Below, in pieces: positions 10,761 to 20,293 of a DNA stretch of 32,843 nt (positions are counted from its first letter, which is position 1; each line of letters opens with the position of its first letter). The DNA is from Rhynchonema sp. JSB1_4. Taxonomy: Eukaryota > Nematoda > Chromadorea > Monhysterida > Xyalidae. The notes beneath the pieces were generated by a model. The model made no database searches and was not told where the DNA came from. It saw nothing but the letters and a program-made list of their open reading frames with translations. The position numbers and the translations under genes were made by a program. The stretch is from positions 1 through 32,843 of the forward strand of contig JASAMV010003232.1 of NCBI GenBank assembly GCA_030248065.1, written 5' to 3'.

Positions 10761-11690
10761 CGCAATGTAGTATGTATGTACTGTTTTTCATTTGAAAAGA
10801 AGAACACCGCTGTTTTTGGAGTCAATTTGGGTCACGTGCTGGTTGCTCTCACAGCTCGCGCTGCCAGTTCTCCCACCAATATTGTTCTCAGCTGAAAGAC
10901 CCACGTTGCCTGAAGTCTGAAACCGGTGGACCAGTTAGTAGACCGGTGGATCTGGTAGTGGTAATGTCAAAGGTGTCACGCACACAACATCAATCGCATT
11001 ATTATTATATTATTAGCCCATACATGCAGTAGACCATCGTGGATTTCGATCTTCATGACAAGAAGTGTTGCAAAGTGTTCCAGAAATATCTCAAATGTGC
11101 AAAATATGTATTTGTGAAAGAACATTTGCCAAAAAATTCATATAAGATGAAAATACCAAACCCTACCGGCTTCTGGTTGAATCGCTGCCTATCTGATTCC
11201 ATGCACAAAAAAACAAGCGCACCATGAAAAAATGTACATTGGGTTTCGAGTTTCGGATCTATCTGGTCCTGGGAGCCAGATGACCCGAGCCCGAAATGGC
11301 GGGCCAGAGATGACTCTGGGAGCAGTAGCGAAAGTGGTTAATGTAAAACAGAAAACAGACAGTGGTTGATGCTACGTTTTTTATTGGCTGCTATATATTA
11401 TAAGCGTTTTTATTCATTCTCACAGATCTTGTTCTGCTAATTTTATAAAACGCATCATTCAGAACCCAAATCTACCAATCCTCAGACCTCATATCCCTTC
11501 GATAACTCAAGCCAAATTCTAGTATCGTTACTAATTCGGGCAGGACCGATTTCTTCCAGAAAATCATACATTCTTCAAAAAGGCTCATTTCGCGATTCTG
11601 AGTCTCTAACGACAGCTGAGCGCAGATGTCACTCTTGATCTTGACAGTCGTCGGCCATCGGTTCAAGTCGTTGTTGATGTTCAAGTCGCT
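10761..11690. other. No gene supported; shared repeat at 10843-10925
   Basis: The segment containing CAGCTGAAAGACCCACGTTG resembles 18490-18545. A 62-codon frame (11039-11227) and a minus-strand frame (11684-11472) have no recognised motif or splice signals. I see no other structure. Confidence 0.3.
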
Positions 11691-12155
11691 TGGTTAAGCA
11701 ACCAAGTACAAGCGTACACCTGTAAATGTGCAGGACTCAGTCGTCGAATAACTGTGAGAACTACACACACAGACACACACACACACACCAAACTGACCGT
11801 GGGTTGTTGTTTTTGAAGCCGACGACTGATCTGATCGCGAAATGTTTCGGCAATCCCGTGTCGCGAACACGTTGAGTCGCATCTCCCGACAGCCGCCCAA
11901 CAGCGTGCTCAATTGCCCAAAGCACACACCGCAGTGAGTAAATGGGTGTCTTGAGCAGGATCCTTTCTGTGTTCGAAGGTTGCTCGCACTCCTGTACGGA
12001 CTGTCGGTGCCCTTCAGTGCATCCACTGTGCTTATGGCAGTCATAAACACGTGGACGGGCTGGCCCAGGTCCCACGACAGAGTCGCCGAGCGCACGTAGA
12101 AATATAATTCTCAAGTCAAAAAGTTTTGTACTTTCCTATTTAAACGTTTTTTTTT
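11691..12155 (-). pseudogene. Possible decayed coding remnant downstream of the helicase
   Basis: Two overlapping minus-strand frames (12095-11694 and 12114-11761) have some protein-like segments, for example GQPVHVFMTAISTVDALKG. Neither has a recognised domain or supported splice sites. They may be a remnant of the helicase locus, but this is inference. Confidence 0.2.
11761..11790. repeat. (CA)n microsatellite
   Basis: An interrupted CA repeat of about 28 bp. It explains the Cys-Val-rich frames on the minus strand here. Confidence 0.9.
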
Positions 12156-12379
12156 TCAAAAACAGTATTGTTGCATGACTTGAGCACCAACTAGGGTAGT
12201 ACCCAAGCCACCAAACCCAAACAGCGAGTGGCCGTTTTTGGCCAGTTCATGCACAGGCAGGACGCTCAATGATTTGCAAGTGCGCCTATTCCAGCACACC
12301 GGCCGGAAAAGTGCCCGAAACTGCAGCTCCGGGGAGCTTTTGATTGGTATGGATGGCAAGTACGGTATTGCTGTGTTCG

Positions 12380-14463
12380 GAAAAACTTTGCTAACTTCAC
12401 TTCGCTACAGCAGAATAACCCTGCATTTCGCACGAGATAGTGCGACGCACAATCGTTCAGACATTCAATCGTTCAATCGCACAATCGCACGGGTTCACCA
12501 GAAACCCTACGGAGGCCCGGGAAGTGTCTTGACCGGGTTGTTCATCGGACTGTATCGTAGGTTCTGCACTGTCTTCGTATTCATCGATGAGGTAGTTGGA
12601 TCTCGTGAATGAGATGAGCACTATTTCCCATTGCTTGCCTTGGCTGGCGTCGATTGTACTCACGGACTCCGTCATGTCGATATTTGTTGATACAGGTACA
12701 TTCTTGACTTTGCTTCCAAAACTTCGGAGTAACGCTGCCTTGATTGTCGCCGCCTGACCCTTTATGGTGTTAAGATATCTTGAATTTGTCAGCCAGCCGC
12801 GTTTGTAGGAGGATGTTCACGTATGTTACCATCGCATCGACTTCTTTCTTGTTCACCTTCGTGCGACTTCCCTCTGGAATCGACTCTTGTCCCTCTACCT
12901 GCTCCCAAAGCCAGGGGATACTGCTTTGCGTGAATGTGATTGTCTCGAGTGCCAGCATTCTTTCTTCCACCGTGACTGCGTCAATCAACGATCCCTCATA
13001 CCATTCGCTATTGAAGAAGAACGAGATGGTAGGGTGCATTCGCCGATGCTCCAATAGCGACGACTCATACACTACGCCCTTGATTAGTGTCCCGTGTGTA
13101 GTCTGCCGCAACAGAAACCCTGCAGGGTCTGCCGTCCCGAGCAAGGGTTCGAGCTGCTCCAGGTCTCCAAACAACGCCACCCTGGCGTGTCTTTCGGGAT
13201 GGCGCATGTTCAACTTCAACAGAAGATGAGTAGATTGATTTGCGGGATGGCACTTGATTCATCGATACAAATTATGTCGAAGAAGTATGTTTCTAGTCTT
13301 CGTTCATCCATGTTGGCCGCTGTAGTTATGATGCAGTTCGCCTCGTGTTTTTGCAGGAATTTCGTTGGCACCTCCGACATCAGCTCATTCAGTTCTTTGG
13401 CCTGCGATTGTAGTTGCGCTATCAGCTGGTTTACTCGTGTTTTTGTTCGCGGGTTGTTGGAACGTTGTCTTTTCAATCGTTCGAGTTGAGCGGTACCTCC
13501 TCTGACGTACATCTCTAATTGCTCCTTTCGTTCAATCTGTGTCTCTTAGCTCTGACCATTTGTCTGTCGGGGTTTTCGACGTTGACGTAGTTTGTTCAGC
13601 GTCACTGGATTCTTCAACACCCGCCTCTTCTGACGTTGGCTCTTCCGGTGGCGGTGGGATGAAGTGCCACATACCGATGCTGTACCGGCACAATCGTGAG
13701 TTTCGGTCGCAAATAAACCTTCATGACATGTGGCTAGCACATGTATAGGTCGTACTGGTGTAACGCCACGTTCTCGTTTGCGCTCCTCGCTCACTTCCTT
13801 TATCTTCTTCGCAACGTTTGTTGTTGCATCGTTGCTGCTCGCTATGCAGCAGATGCGTTGGGTCGGATCATCTAAACACGTTAGATACACGAAATGCGCG
13901 ATGGTGAATGTCTTCCTCGTGCCCGGGGGGGGGGGGGGGGGGCACGTAACAAAGCAATTCGTGGACGTCTACTGCAGACCTCGTAGAGGAACGCAGCTGG
14001 TAGTTGGTTGAGCCCTTTGTACTTCAATTCTGTTGCAATCGGGTAATCTGGGCGTTGATTTATCGCTACTCGGGTCTTCTCGGATCCGAAACAAGCAAAC
14101 ACCAATTCTTGTCGTGCTTGCTCGGCCTTCTTAGCCGGGTCGTATGCGGTGACACAAACTTGAGTCTTCAGCTTGTTGTAGAGACCGACAATTCGTTCCG
14201 GTTCGTCGTTGTTGACTGTGAAATTCAATTTGAAATGTAACGGTCGTGTCAACCAACGTCTGTAGGTGGATTGATGAATGCGTGTCGAAATTTATCACAC
14301 ACCACAATTGCAGAAAACCAACTGAGACTGCTGATTGGTTTCCCGAATGTCCCTCTTGGCTTTCTTCAATTTCGTAGTTGATGTCAGGTGCGAACGATGG
14401 TCTTGTTCTATTTTCCTCACGATTATTGCGCCATTTGCGCTGAACGCAATGGTTCTTAGACAC
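12380..14463 (-). pseudogene. Degenerate UPF1/ZNFX1-like superfamily 1 helicase
   Basis: The minus strand shows the motifs of the UPF1-like branch (AAA_11/AAA_12 type) in order. These are a P-loop PGTRKT at 13926-13909 (second Gly replaced by Arg), RICCIASSNDATTN, motif II IDESSAIP near 13265-13245, GDLEQLEP at 13168-13145, RRMHPTIS near 13040 and KGQAATIK near 12765. STIDASQGKQW lies near 12655-12625 and VALSRAK at 12446-12426. Such proteins are ATP-driven RNA or DNA helicases.

The frame is broken repeatedly: a switch near 14250; an 18-base C tract (13925-13942) that moves the P-loop out of frame; TAA at 13546-13548; a one-base shift near 13217; shifts at 12766-12776; a 13-base insertion (12447-12459) inside motif VI; and TAG at 12405-12407. 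None looks like an intron. Neighbouring spliced exons are clean, so decay is likelier than general sequencing error, although the homopolymer could be either. Confidence 0.8.
13925..13942. repeat. G18 homopolymer within the P-loop codons
   Basis: Eighteen consecutive G (C on the coding strand) replace the Gly-Pro-Pro codons of the Walker A motif. Tract lengths of 7, 16 or 19 would keep frame between IALLRA upstream and PGTRKT downstream; 18 does not. Confidence 0.9.
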
Positions 14464-14552
14464 GTTGTCGTTGAGAGTTCGTTAATACCGGTCTGTGGTC
14501 ACACTTCACAACGCTGGCGCGGGCGGCAGGCGTCGCGCACATATTGGGTGAT

Positions 14553-14765
14553 ATTTTCGAAACGGTATAAAGGTCAGTTGGGTGTAAAGGTCGGTGGAAA
14601 GCACGGTCGACAGCTCAGTGTGATAGACCTCGGTGTAAACTTGAAACATTCCACGTTAATAACAGGCAATGTTGCTCGTTCACACCGAGCTACGCCGACC
14701 GAGCTTTCGACCGAACCTCACGCCGACTTTCACATCCAAATGACCTTTACACCGTTTCGAAAATT
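14553..14765. mobile_element. Foldback/MITE-like element, about 213 bp
   Basis: The left arm ATTTTCGAAACGGTATAAAG pairs with the right arm, which read inward is ATTTTCGAAACGGTGTAAAG. Imperfect pairing continues for about 90 bp through GGTCGG-type subrepeats. I see no certain target duplication. It lies just upstream of the helicase remnant. Confidence 0.65.
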
Positions 14766-15861
14766 CCTCCCATTGTAAGGATGCACCAGCCAGGCTCTCA
14801 CAGAAAGACAAAAGTAGCGTGCACCGGACGCTCGGAATTGATTGATAGTCACAAAAATGGACGAAAGCGGTTGATGGCTGGATAAAGAATGTGCCAAAAT
14901 TTCACAGAAGGCTTGGACACATATCATATTTTACCAACAGCACAAAATAAAACACGCGCGATACACACAATTTTAACTCTTTACGTGAAATTCTAACCTG
15001 GTGCACTCTGTACAAAGCGGGCGCGAAGTGGCCACATAATTCTTCAGGGACATTACGTGCAATTGAAAATGGTGGTGAAAGCTTTCGGTCAGTTATAATC
15101 AGGGGCTAATACTCCAACACACACATTCTCGGTTGTTGGAAGGATCAAGCAAAGCGAGAAGGGGCTGTCCGTTGACCGCGTCGCGCTTGCGGTGCGCGGG
15201 TTACTAATGAACCACAAACAGGGAACCACAACCGCGTTTGCATGGCCGAGCCCTAACCGCTAGATGCATACTTATGCGCGCTGGCCAATAGTCATTTTAA
15301 ATCAATCATCACTTATTTGCGCCACTGATGTCGCCGTGAACTACTAACTCAACAGTGCTCAATTTTTGCGATTTGCACGGATCAAGTGTGTGAAATCCGA
15401 TGTTTGTTGGACGAAAATGAGTTCTTCCTTCTCTTCGTGTTAAAAGGTGGATTTTCAAGAAGTGGATTTGTGCTTGTAGCGCGCATGATGACTGATGTTC
15501 TGTGTAACGTGCGAGTGTATCACGGTACAGTGATAAAACGTCCACACCAAACCGGTCATCGCCACTCGCATCGTCATGCATGGTTTTGCACACTTCAACG
15601 TTTTTGTATGAGACAGAAATTTTGACTGTTTGCTAATCGGCGTACAACATGTAGTTAGTCGATTGGTTGCAAAAAAAACAGTCAATCCATCAACACGTCC
15701 TCGTACTATTGACTTCCGTGAATTCTCCAACGTGTACGGTTTATATGTTTCAATGAATTGTTGCAGTCAAGTGAGTCCGGAAAGTAGCAATCAAGATAAG
15801 CTGATTTGCCACAAGGTGGCATAGTTGTCCAGGCAAATAAAGGATGAGGATTGCACGTCCA
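14766..15861. other. No gene supported
   Basis: Frames of 60-95 codons occur on both strands (for example 15593-15309 minus and 15386-15625 plus) but carry no recognised motif or matching splice sites. Bases 15015-15060 weakly resemble the GCGGGCACATAAT part of the first array. Confidence 0.3.
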
Positions 15862-16477
15862 CTACACACTGAAAAATGCTAAAAATATGCAATCATTTGA
15901 ATACAAAAGAAATTAAACACTTACCGCACGGATAAAAACAGTTCCACCTTTGAACGTTGAACACTCAATTTTTCGGCTATTTTATCTGATTTCAACAATA
16001 AATTTGATGCCTGATGGAACAGACCTGCGTTTAAATTCAGAGAACGACTTTTGTTTTTGAACGGTTCGGCCAGATCAATACAGAGACCACACAGATGCCA
16101 GTTTTTGCACGGTGTATTTTCATTTTCAGCTTCGCATACTGCATGTAGAACTTAGCTGGGCATCATACACCAATGGCGAGGCGATGTGCACTTTGCTGGC
16201 ATCATGGGGTCGGGTGTGGTCGTGGTCGGGTTTCAGTTGGGGTTGACTTTGGCTTGGCACAAAAAGGTTGTTTTTGCTCATCACACACCTTATCTGCCAG
16301 CCAGTTGTGCACACACGCTCAGTGCCTGGATAGGCACACATACCGTACACTCGAGGTTGCATGGATATTGGCGTGTCAAACACAAAAACGTTTGTGCACC
16401 AAGAATGAAATGAACCAGATCCACGATGCCAACAAGTGGATACCGTCCCAAATACAAGAATTTGAACACTGGTGTCG
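15862..16477 (-). CDS. Candidate spliced gene, 3' exons, unknown product
   Basis: Three minus-strand exons fit in phase. Exon A ends at 16344 with donor G|GTATGT, the frame reading FDTPISMQPRVY. Exon B is 16138-15925 (214 nt), from acceptor TTCTACATGCAG to donor GCG|GTAAGTG. It encodes about 71 residues, including a Cys-rich start CEAENENTPCKNWHLCGLC and a helical part SNLLLKSDKIAEKLSV. Exon C begins at 15868 after the strong acceptor AGCATTTTTCAG and stops at once (TAG 15864-15862). Introns are 205 and 56 nt. Exon A stays open back to about 16480, but its acceptor is uncertain and no start was found. I do not recognise the family. The closely spaced cysteines suggest a disulfide or metal-bound fold, which is inference. 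Confidence 0.45.
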
Positions 16478-16499
16478 GATACGAGTCTTGTCTTAATTC

Positions 16500-17247
16500 A
16501 ATGCGAGACTTGTGTGTGTACAATGGTTGATGGAGCAGAAAAACTAATCCAAAGGTATGATTGCCGGAGTTTGCCACATTATGTCCCAGTAAAAATGTTC
16601 CGCTCAGAGGACTCCATTAGGGTTCTGTTTGCGGGGTGGGGGCTTTATGTGGAAAAGCCCGGTATAAGGTACATCGTCGCGTGAGCAGTACTGTGGTTGG
16701 CTTGATACAGCAAACTAAAAAAAGCAGTGCATAAGTTACACAGCTCATTATGCATGAGCGTTCCCGTTTCGGTTGAAGTAGCTTTCGTAAGCACACCATT
16801 GCCAAAACAGTTTACTTTTTTCTAATAACCATGTCTGTTGCATAAAAATATTCCCGTTTTTCGCACACTGTACAGGTCAGCACAACAAAATCGAAAGTCC
16901 ATGCGCAGTATAAACAGTGTAACGTGCAGCAGCCTTGAAGTGTTTTCGCTTGTGCGTTGTATGTACTGTATACATGTAGACAGTTTCCAGAAAAATGCGA
17001 TTTTCTTTCACCGAGCCCATCAAAATTCTATCATCAACTGTCGTTTCCACGGCACTATCTGAGGTGCACATGAGGTAAGATGGCAGCGCAGCAAGTGCGT
17101 GATCAGACGCGACCACCACACTAATAAAAAAAATATGCGACACAATGAGTTGCAACTAAAAAGAATGCAATTGTATTCAAAAAGAAGCTGAAGTAATCAA
17201 GCAGGCAAATGATCAAAGGTATAGAATGCAAATTCAAGTCAAAAAAA
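16500..17247. other. No gene supported
   Basis: GGGGGCTTTATGTGGAAAA at 16640-16658 is a single-base variant of the motif repeated at 5.2, 6.8 and 8.9 kb. Other frames are short and featureless. The 3' flank of the next minus-strand gene occupies 17160-17247 and contains no clear AATAAA. Confidence 0.3.
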
Positions 17248-18065
17248 TTAGTCTGTGAATTTCTTTGGCGCGAAGCCGTACTCAATCAGGCTGTAGCCCA
17301 TCTCAACCATGGTAGGCCGTGCGGCACTGGTATTGGTCATTCCTAGCACGTTCTTCAGCTGAAAGCAATAAAAAGATCAATTTTCGTCAAGTGCTCCGGT
17401 GATGTAGACAGATGTGCTGTCAAAAGTGATCTGGTACCATTAATGTTTCACTCAACAACTCAGTAAGGTTGGGCCGAGCTGGTTTTTGGTGGCACCTTGA
17501 CGGCGTCTTTGTCACTGGCAAAGCCCAGGACACCAGTGCAAATTTTACGCTGGTCGAAATCAAAGAAACAGCTACATCGCCAGGTATGGCCCAGGCACGG
17601 CACATTTTGCACCCCAACCCGACCCGTCGATGACAACAAAGTGCATACGGCCCGAAGTGTAGAAACTCATGCTTTGATATTTTCTCACATTCGAATGGTC
17701 ATACATCGCCTCCGAGTGAACGTAGTAATCTTTTATCGCGCGCGCCAGGCTGCTGAAATGCGTTACAAAGTTGATGATCAACGGCTTTGTCGGAATCTTT
17801 CTAACCTGAAGACAGAGGCGTGTAATAGTTTTGACCTCGGGCAGCCGCAGCGCTCATGGGCTTTGGGTGGTATTCACGAAAGTGTTGAGCTGAACGCGCA
17901 CAGTGAAAATGTTCGGTTGAAAACTATTGCGACTGAAAAAGTTCACTGAACTCATGGAGTTGAGTGCAGGAAGTCGCGTTCCATTTCGCCTCGCAAAAGT
18001 GTTGAAAACGCCACGTTCATCACCAAACCAAACAAGGTTTCCATAAGGGCTCGGCCAGGTATTGG
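17248..18065 (-). CDS. Candidate four-exon gene, unknown product, 5' end lost
   Basis: A continuous phase-0 model fits the minus strand. Exon W is about 18065-17878 (PYGNLVWFGDERGVFNTFAR; donor TTC|GTGAAT). Exon X is 17805-17599 (acceptor TCTGTCTTCAG, including GRMHFVVIDGSGWG). Exon Y is 17549-17496 (acceptor GACCAG, donor AAG|GTGCCA, including CTGVLGFASDKDAVK). Exon Z is 17358-17248 (acceptor TTGCTTTCAG, ending GYSLIEYGFAPKKFTD and TAA). Introns are 72, 49 and 137 nt. The W-X and Z boundaries are the best supported; the 49-nt X-Y intron is the weakest part and could instead be a frameshift. The frame upstream of W runs into a foldback repeat at 18066, so the gene may be cut there. I do not recognise the family. 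Confidence 0.45.
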
Positions 18066-18425
18066 TTGCACAATGACTATATAAGAATCCATCCAAAAAT
18101 TTTCCTGAATGGTAAGGCACGTCTCGCTGCAGATCACAAGCGTTATATATTTTTTCCAAAACATTTCTGGCGATATTACAGTGAAGCTGCTTGAGCACAG
18201 TGAGCGTGATATCGGCAGAAATGTTTCGGAAAAAATATAAATAGACCGCTTGTGATCTGCAGCGAGACGTGCCTTACCATTCAGGAAAATTTTTGGATTG
18301 ATTCTTATATAGTCATTGTGCGACCAATAGATGTGGACTGCGGACTGCGGACATTGAAAAAAATCTATGTCCAATGTCCGCAGTCCGCATCTATTGGTCG
18401 CACAATGACCATATAAGAATTCATC
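18066..18425. repeat. Three-arm foldback repeat
   Basis: The arm at about 18066-18198 (TTGCACAATGACTATATAAG onward) is repeated inverted at about 18199-18327 with roughly 90% identity over some 130 bp. The outer part recurs a third time in the original orientation at about 18371-18420. The last two arms form a tight hairpin around AAAAAAATCTATGT, with stem TGGTCGCACAATG and GGACTGCGG repeats. The minus-strand frames running through here, including the apparent N-terminus of the gene at 17248-18065, are probably fortuitous. Confidence 0.75.
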
Positions 18426-18448
18426 AAATCAATCCTGATTTTCACGTT

Positions 18449-18557
18449 CAGTCACTCCCAACCACTGTGCAATTTGTGACTCTCACAAAATATTTTCAGC
18501 TGAAAACAATCCAGTAGAGCACCCACGTTGCTGCGGTCTGAAACATTTTAGTGACTG
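18449..18557. repeat. Short repeat shared with 10.85 kb
   Basis: Bounded by CAGTCACT and AGTGACTG. Its centre (TTTTCAGCTGAAAACAAT, then CACCCACGTTGCTGCGG) resembles 10880-10925. It may be a small diverged element; the evidence is limited to this resemblance. Confidence 0.35.
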
Positions 18558-18955
18558 CATTCTTTGTGTGTGATTGCGCAACGCAACGTCACTGCCCCGT
18601 CACTTTCCTGCTTCACGATTCAGGAAAGAAATTTGACCAATTCTTATACATATGAAGTCACTGAGAGATACCTAGTTAGGTTCAGTGGTCCAAATAGTTC
18701 AGGTTCAGTGGTCCAAATAGCGTCTCGCACCGGACGACAAAGTTATTTTAAAGATAGTTTCACTGAAAATCACTACGTGCGTTTATTGGGACCCAGAAAT
18801 TCTATTTTCAACGTTTCAGCGACGTACGAGAACTGGAAGCGCTTGATTTTGAGTTCCAGCTCTTGGAAACTGAACCTGGATTCTACCCCGATGAGACGAA
18901 CCAATTTCAACAAAACTGGCGAAAGCATATGCACGAGCCCGATTATTCCGCGACT

Positions 18956-19110
18956 TTTCAGGCCCGAAAGTTCAGGCCCGACCTTTTCAGGCCCAGTTTT
19001 TCAGGCCCGGCCGATTCAGGCCCAGCATGTTTGACCCATTTATAGGCTTAGGCTTAGGCTCCAGCCGGGCCTGAATGGCCGGGCCTGAACCTGTGCCCCG
19101 GGACTGAACC
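18956..19110. repeat. TTCAGGCCCG cluster forming a GC-rich hairpin
   Basis: Five TTCAGGCCC units on the plus strand (18957-19024) are followed, after GGCTTAGGCTTAGGCT, by two inverted units GGGCCTGAA (19068-19090). The pair TTCAGGCCCGGCCGATTCAG and its inverse can form a stem of about 24 bp. The plus-strand frame of 156 codons ending here is compositionally odd, and I do not call it a gene. Confidence 0.65.
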
Positions 19111-19283
19111 GTCGCCACGCGCCAGCCAGACTGAAATTGTGTGTGGTCGTCGATGTTTCCCATTCTTTGATGTGCCTCGAGGATCAAGGCTTCCATCGCG
19201 CATTCGTTTCACTTTCGATTGTTCGGGCCTCCTTTCTTTCTCGAGCACAACGCCAGTGCGTTGCTGGCAATAAAGTCATCGTC

Positions 19284-20293
19284 ATGTCCAAATCAGCCGT
19301 CCTGTCATTCGCACTGCTGCTGTTTGTGGGCAGCGATATACGATCGGGTAACGGGAGCGATGTTGAAAAACAACGATCATTGATTGAATCGTCTGGTCAA
19401 CGGTTTGTTTGGACGCAAATGGAATTATTCTTGAGACTAAAATGCCACTACTTAGAAGGTGAAATGGAACACCGGGGGCTCAATTTGGGCTTCGCTTCAG
19501 CTTGACCGCATGTGCTGTAAAACGCAAAATATCCGAAATTCAGACCATTGCACCATTGGCATCGTTCAGGAACCTGATGGATAAAGCCCCTCTGGTGGTG
19601 GCCACTTAACTATTGGCCATTTATAAGCGAAAAAAATATAATTTTAGACAGTCCGCCGGTGAAAATGACGAACAAGAAGCAGGGCGGGAGACAAGCGACG
19701 ATGCAATTAGATCAGACATGTCCAATTTGGTGCTGGAAGACAAAGCAGAGGACCAGACAGGAAGAAAGACAGAAGATGGAGAACAATACAAGTCGACGTG
19801 GCGGAAGTACTGCCCGAAGAAGGTCCAGGATTTGTACGATGTGCATGAAGAGTTGAGAAAGAAGAAAGAGAAGCGGAGGGAAGAATTTGAAGCAGAAAGG
19901 TCGCGATTACGAGACGTGAAAGCGTACAGGCTGAATCTGTGGTTGAAGATGCGACAAAAACAGGAAGAGCAAAGAAGAACAGAGAAAAAGGAAGAAGAGC
20001 AGCTGATGAAACAGGCGGACCCTGAGGGAAGGGCGCAGCTGAAAGAGGCAAGGAAACGCAGACAAAAACAACAGAAAGAGGCAAGGAAACAGCTGAATAA
20101 AGAAGTGGGGAAAGAGATAGCGGAAAGAACGAAAAAGAACAAGGAGCAGTTTGACGAGGAACAAAAACGGCGTCAAGTAGTGAAACAGCACAGGGTGCAG
20201 CTGTGGTTGGCACATAGAAGAGCTGCAGCAAAGCAGGAGAATCAAGAAAGAAAGAAGGAAGACAACAGAAACAGGCGGACGAAGTGGTTTTAA
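19284..20293 (+). CDS. Predicted secreted, highly charged coiled-coil protein
   Basis: The proposed join is 19284-19402 with 19648-20293, about 254 aa. Exon 1 starts at ATG 19284 with a signal-peptide-like leader (MSKSAVLSFALLLFVGS). It ends at donor CG|GTTTGT in phase 2. Exon 2 begins after acceptor AATTTTAG (19647) in the matching phase and runs open to TAA at 20291-20293. A simpler alternative starts at ATG 19718 (MSNLVLEDKAED; 191 aa), without the leader.

The body is Lys/Arg/Glu/Gln-rich and predicted helical, with an internal duplication: EEFEAERSRLRDVKAYRLNL and KEQFDEEQKRRQVVKQHRVQ align, both followed by WL and a basic stretch. The family is not recognised. The stop codon lies at the edge of the downstream palindrome, so the 3' UTR is palindrome sequence. 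The coding body is more certain than the exon join. Confidence 0.5.

Noticed and set aside
11039..11227. 62-codon frame (CCKVFQKYLKCAKYVFVK) as a gene
   Set aside because: Protein-like by eye, but no homology recognised, no splice sites and no second copy.
12780..13489. Long plus-strand frames opposite the helicase (12780-13229, 13094-13489)
   Set aside because: They are antisense to conserved helicase motifs and show no motif of their own.
18564..19034. 156-codon plus-strand frame as a gene
   Set aside because: Its 3' part is TTCAGGCCCG repeat and its 5' part includes a short duplication (TTCAGTGGTCCAAATAG twice); no domain or splice support.
19040..19056. TTAGGC repeat, the nematode telomere unit
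   Set aside because: Only about two and a half units inside a GC-rich hairpin; too short to mean a telomere or to identify the phylum.
19621..20245. Long minus-strand frames rich in Phe, Ser and Leu
   Set aside because: Shadows of the charged coiled-coil coding exon on the opposite strand.
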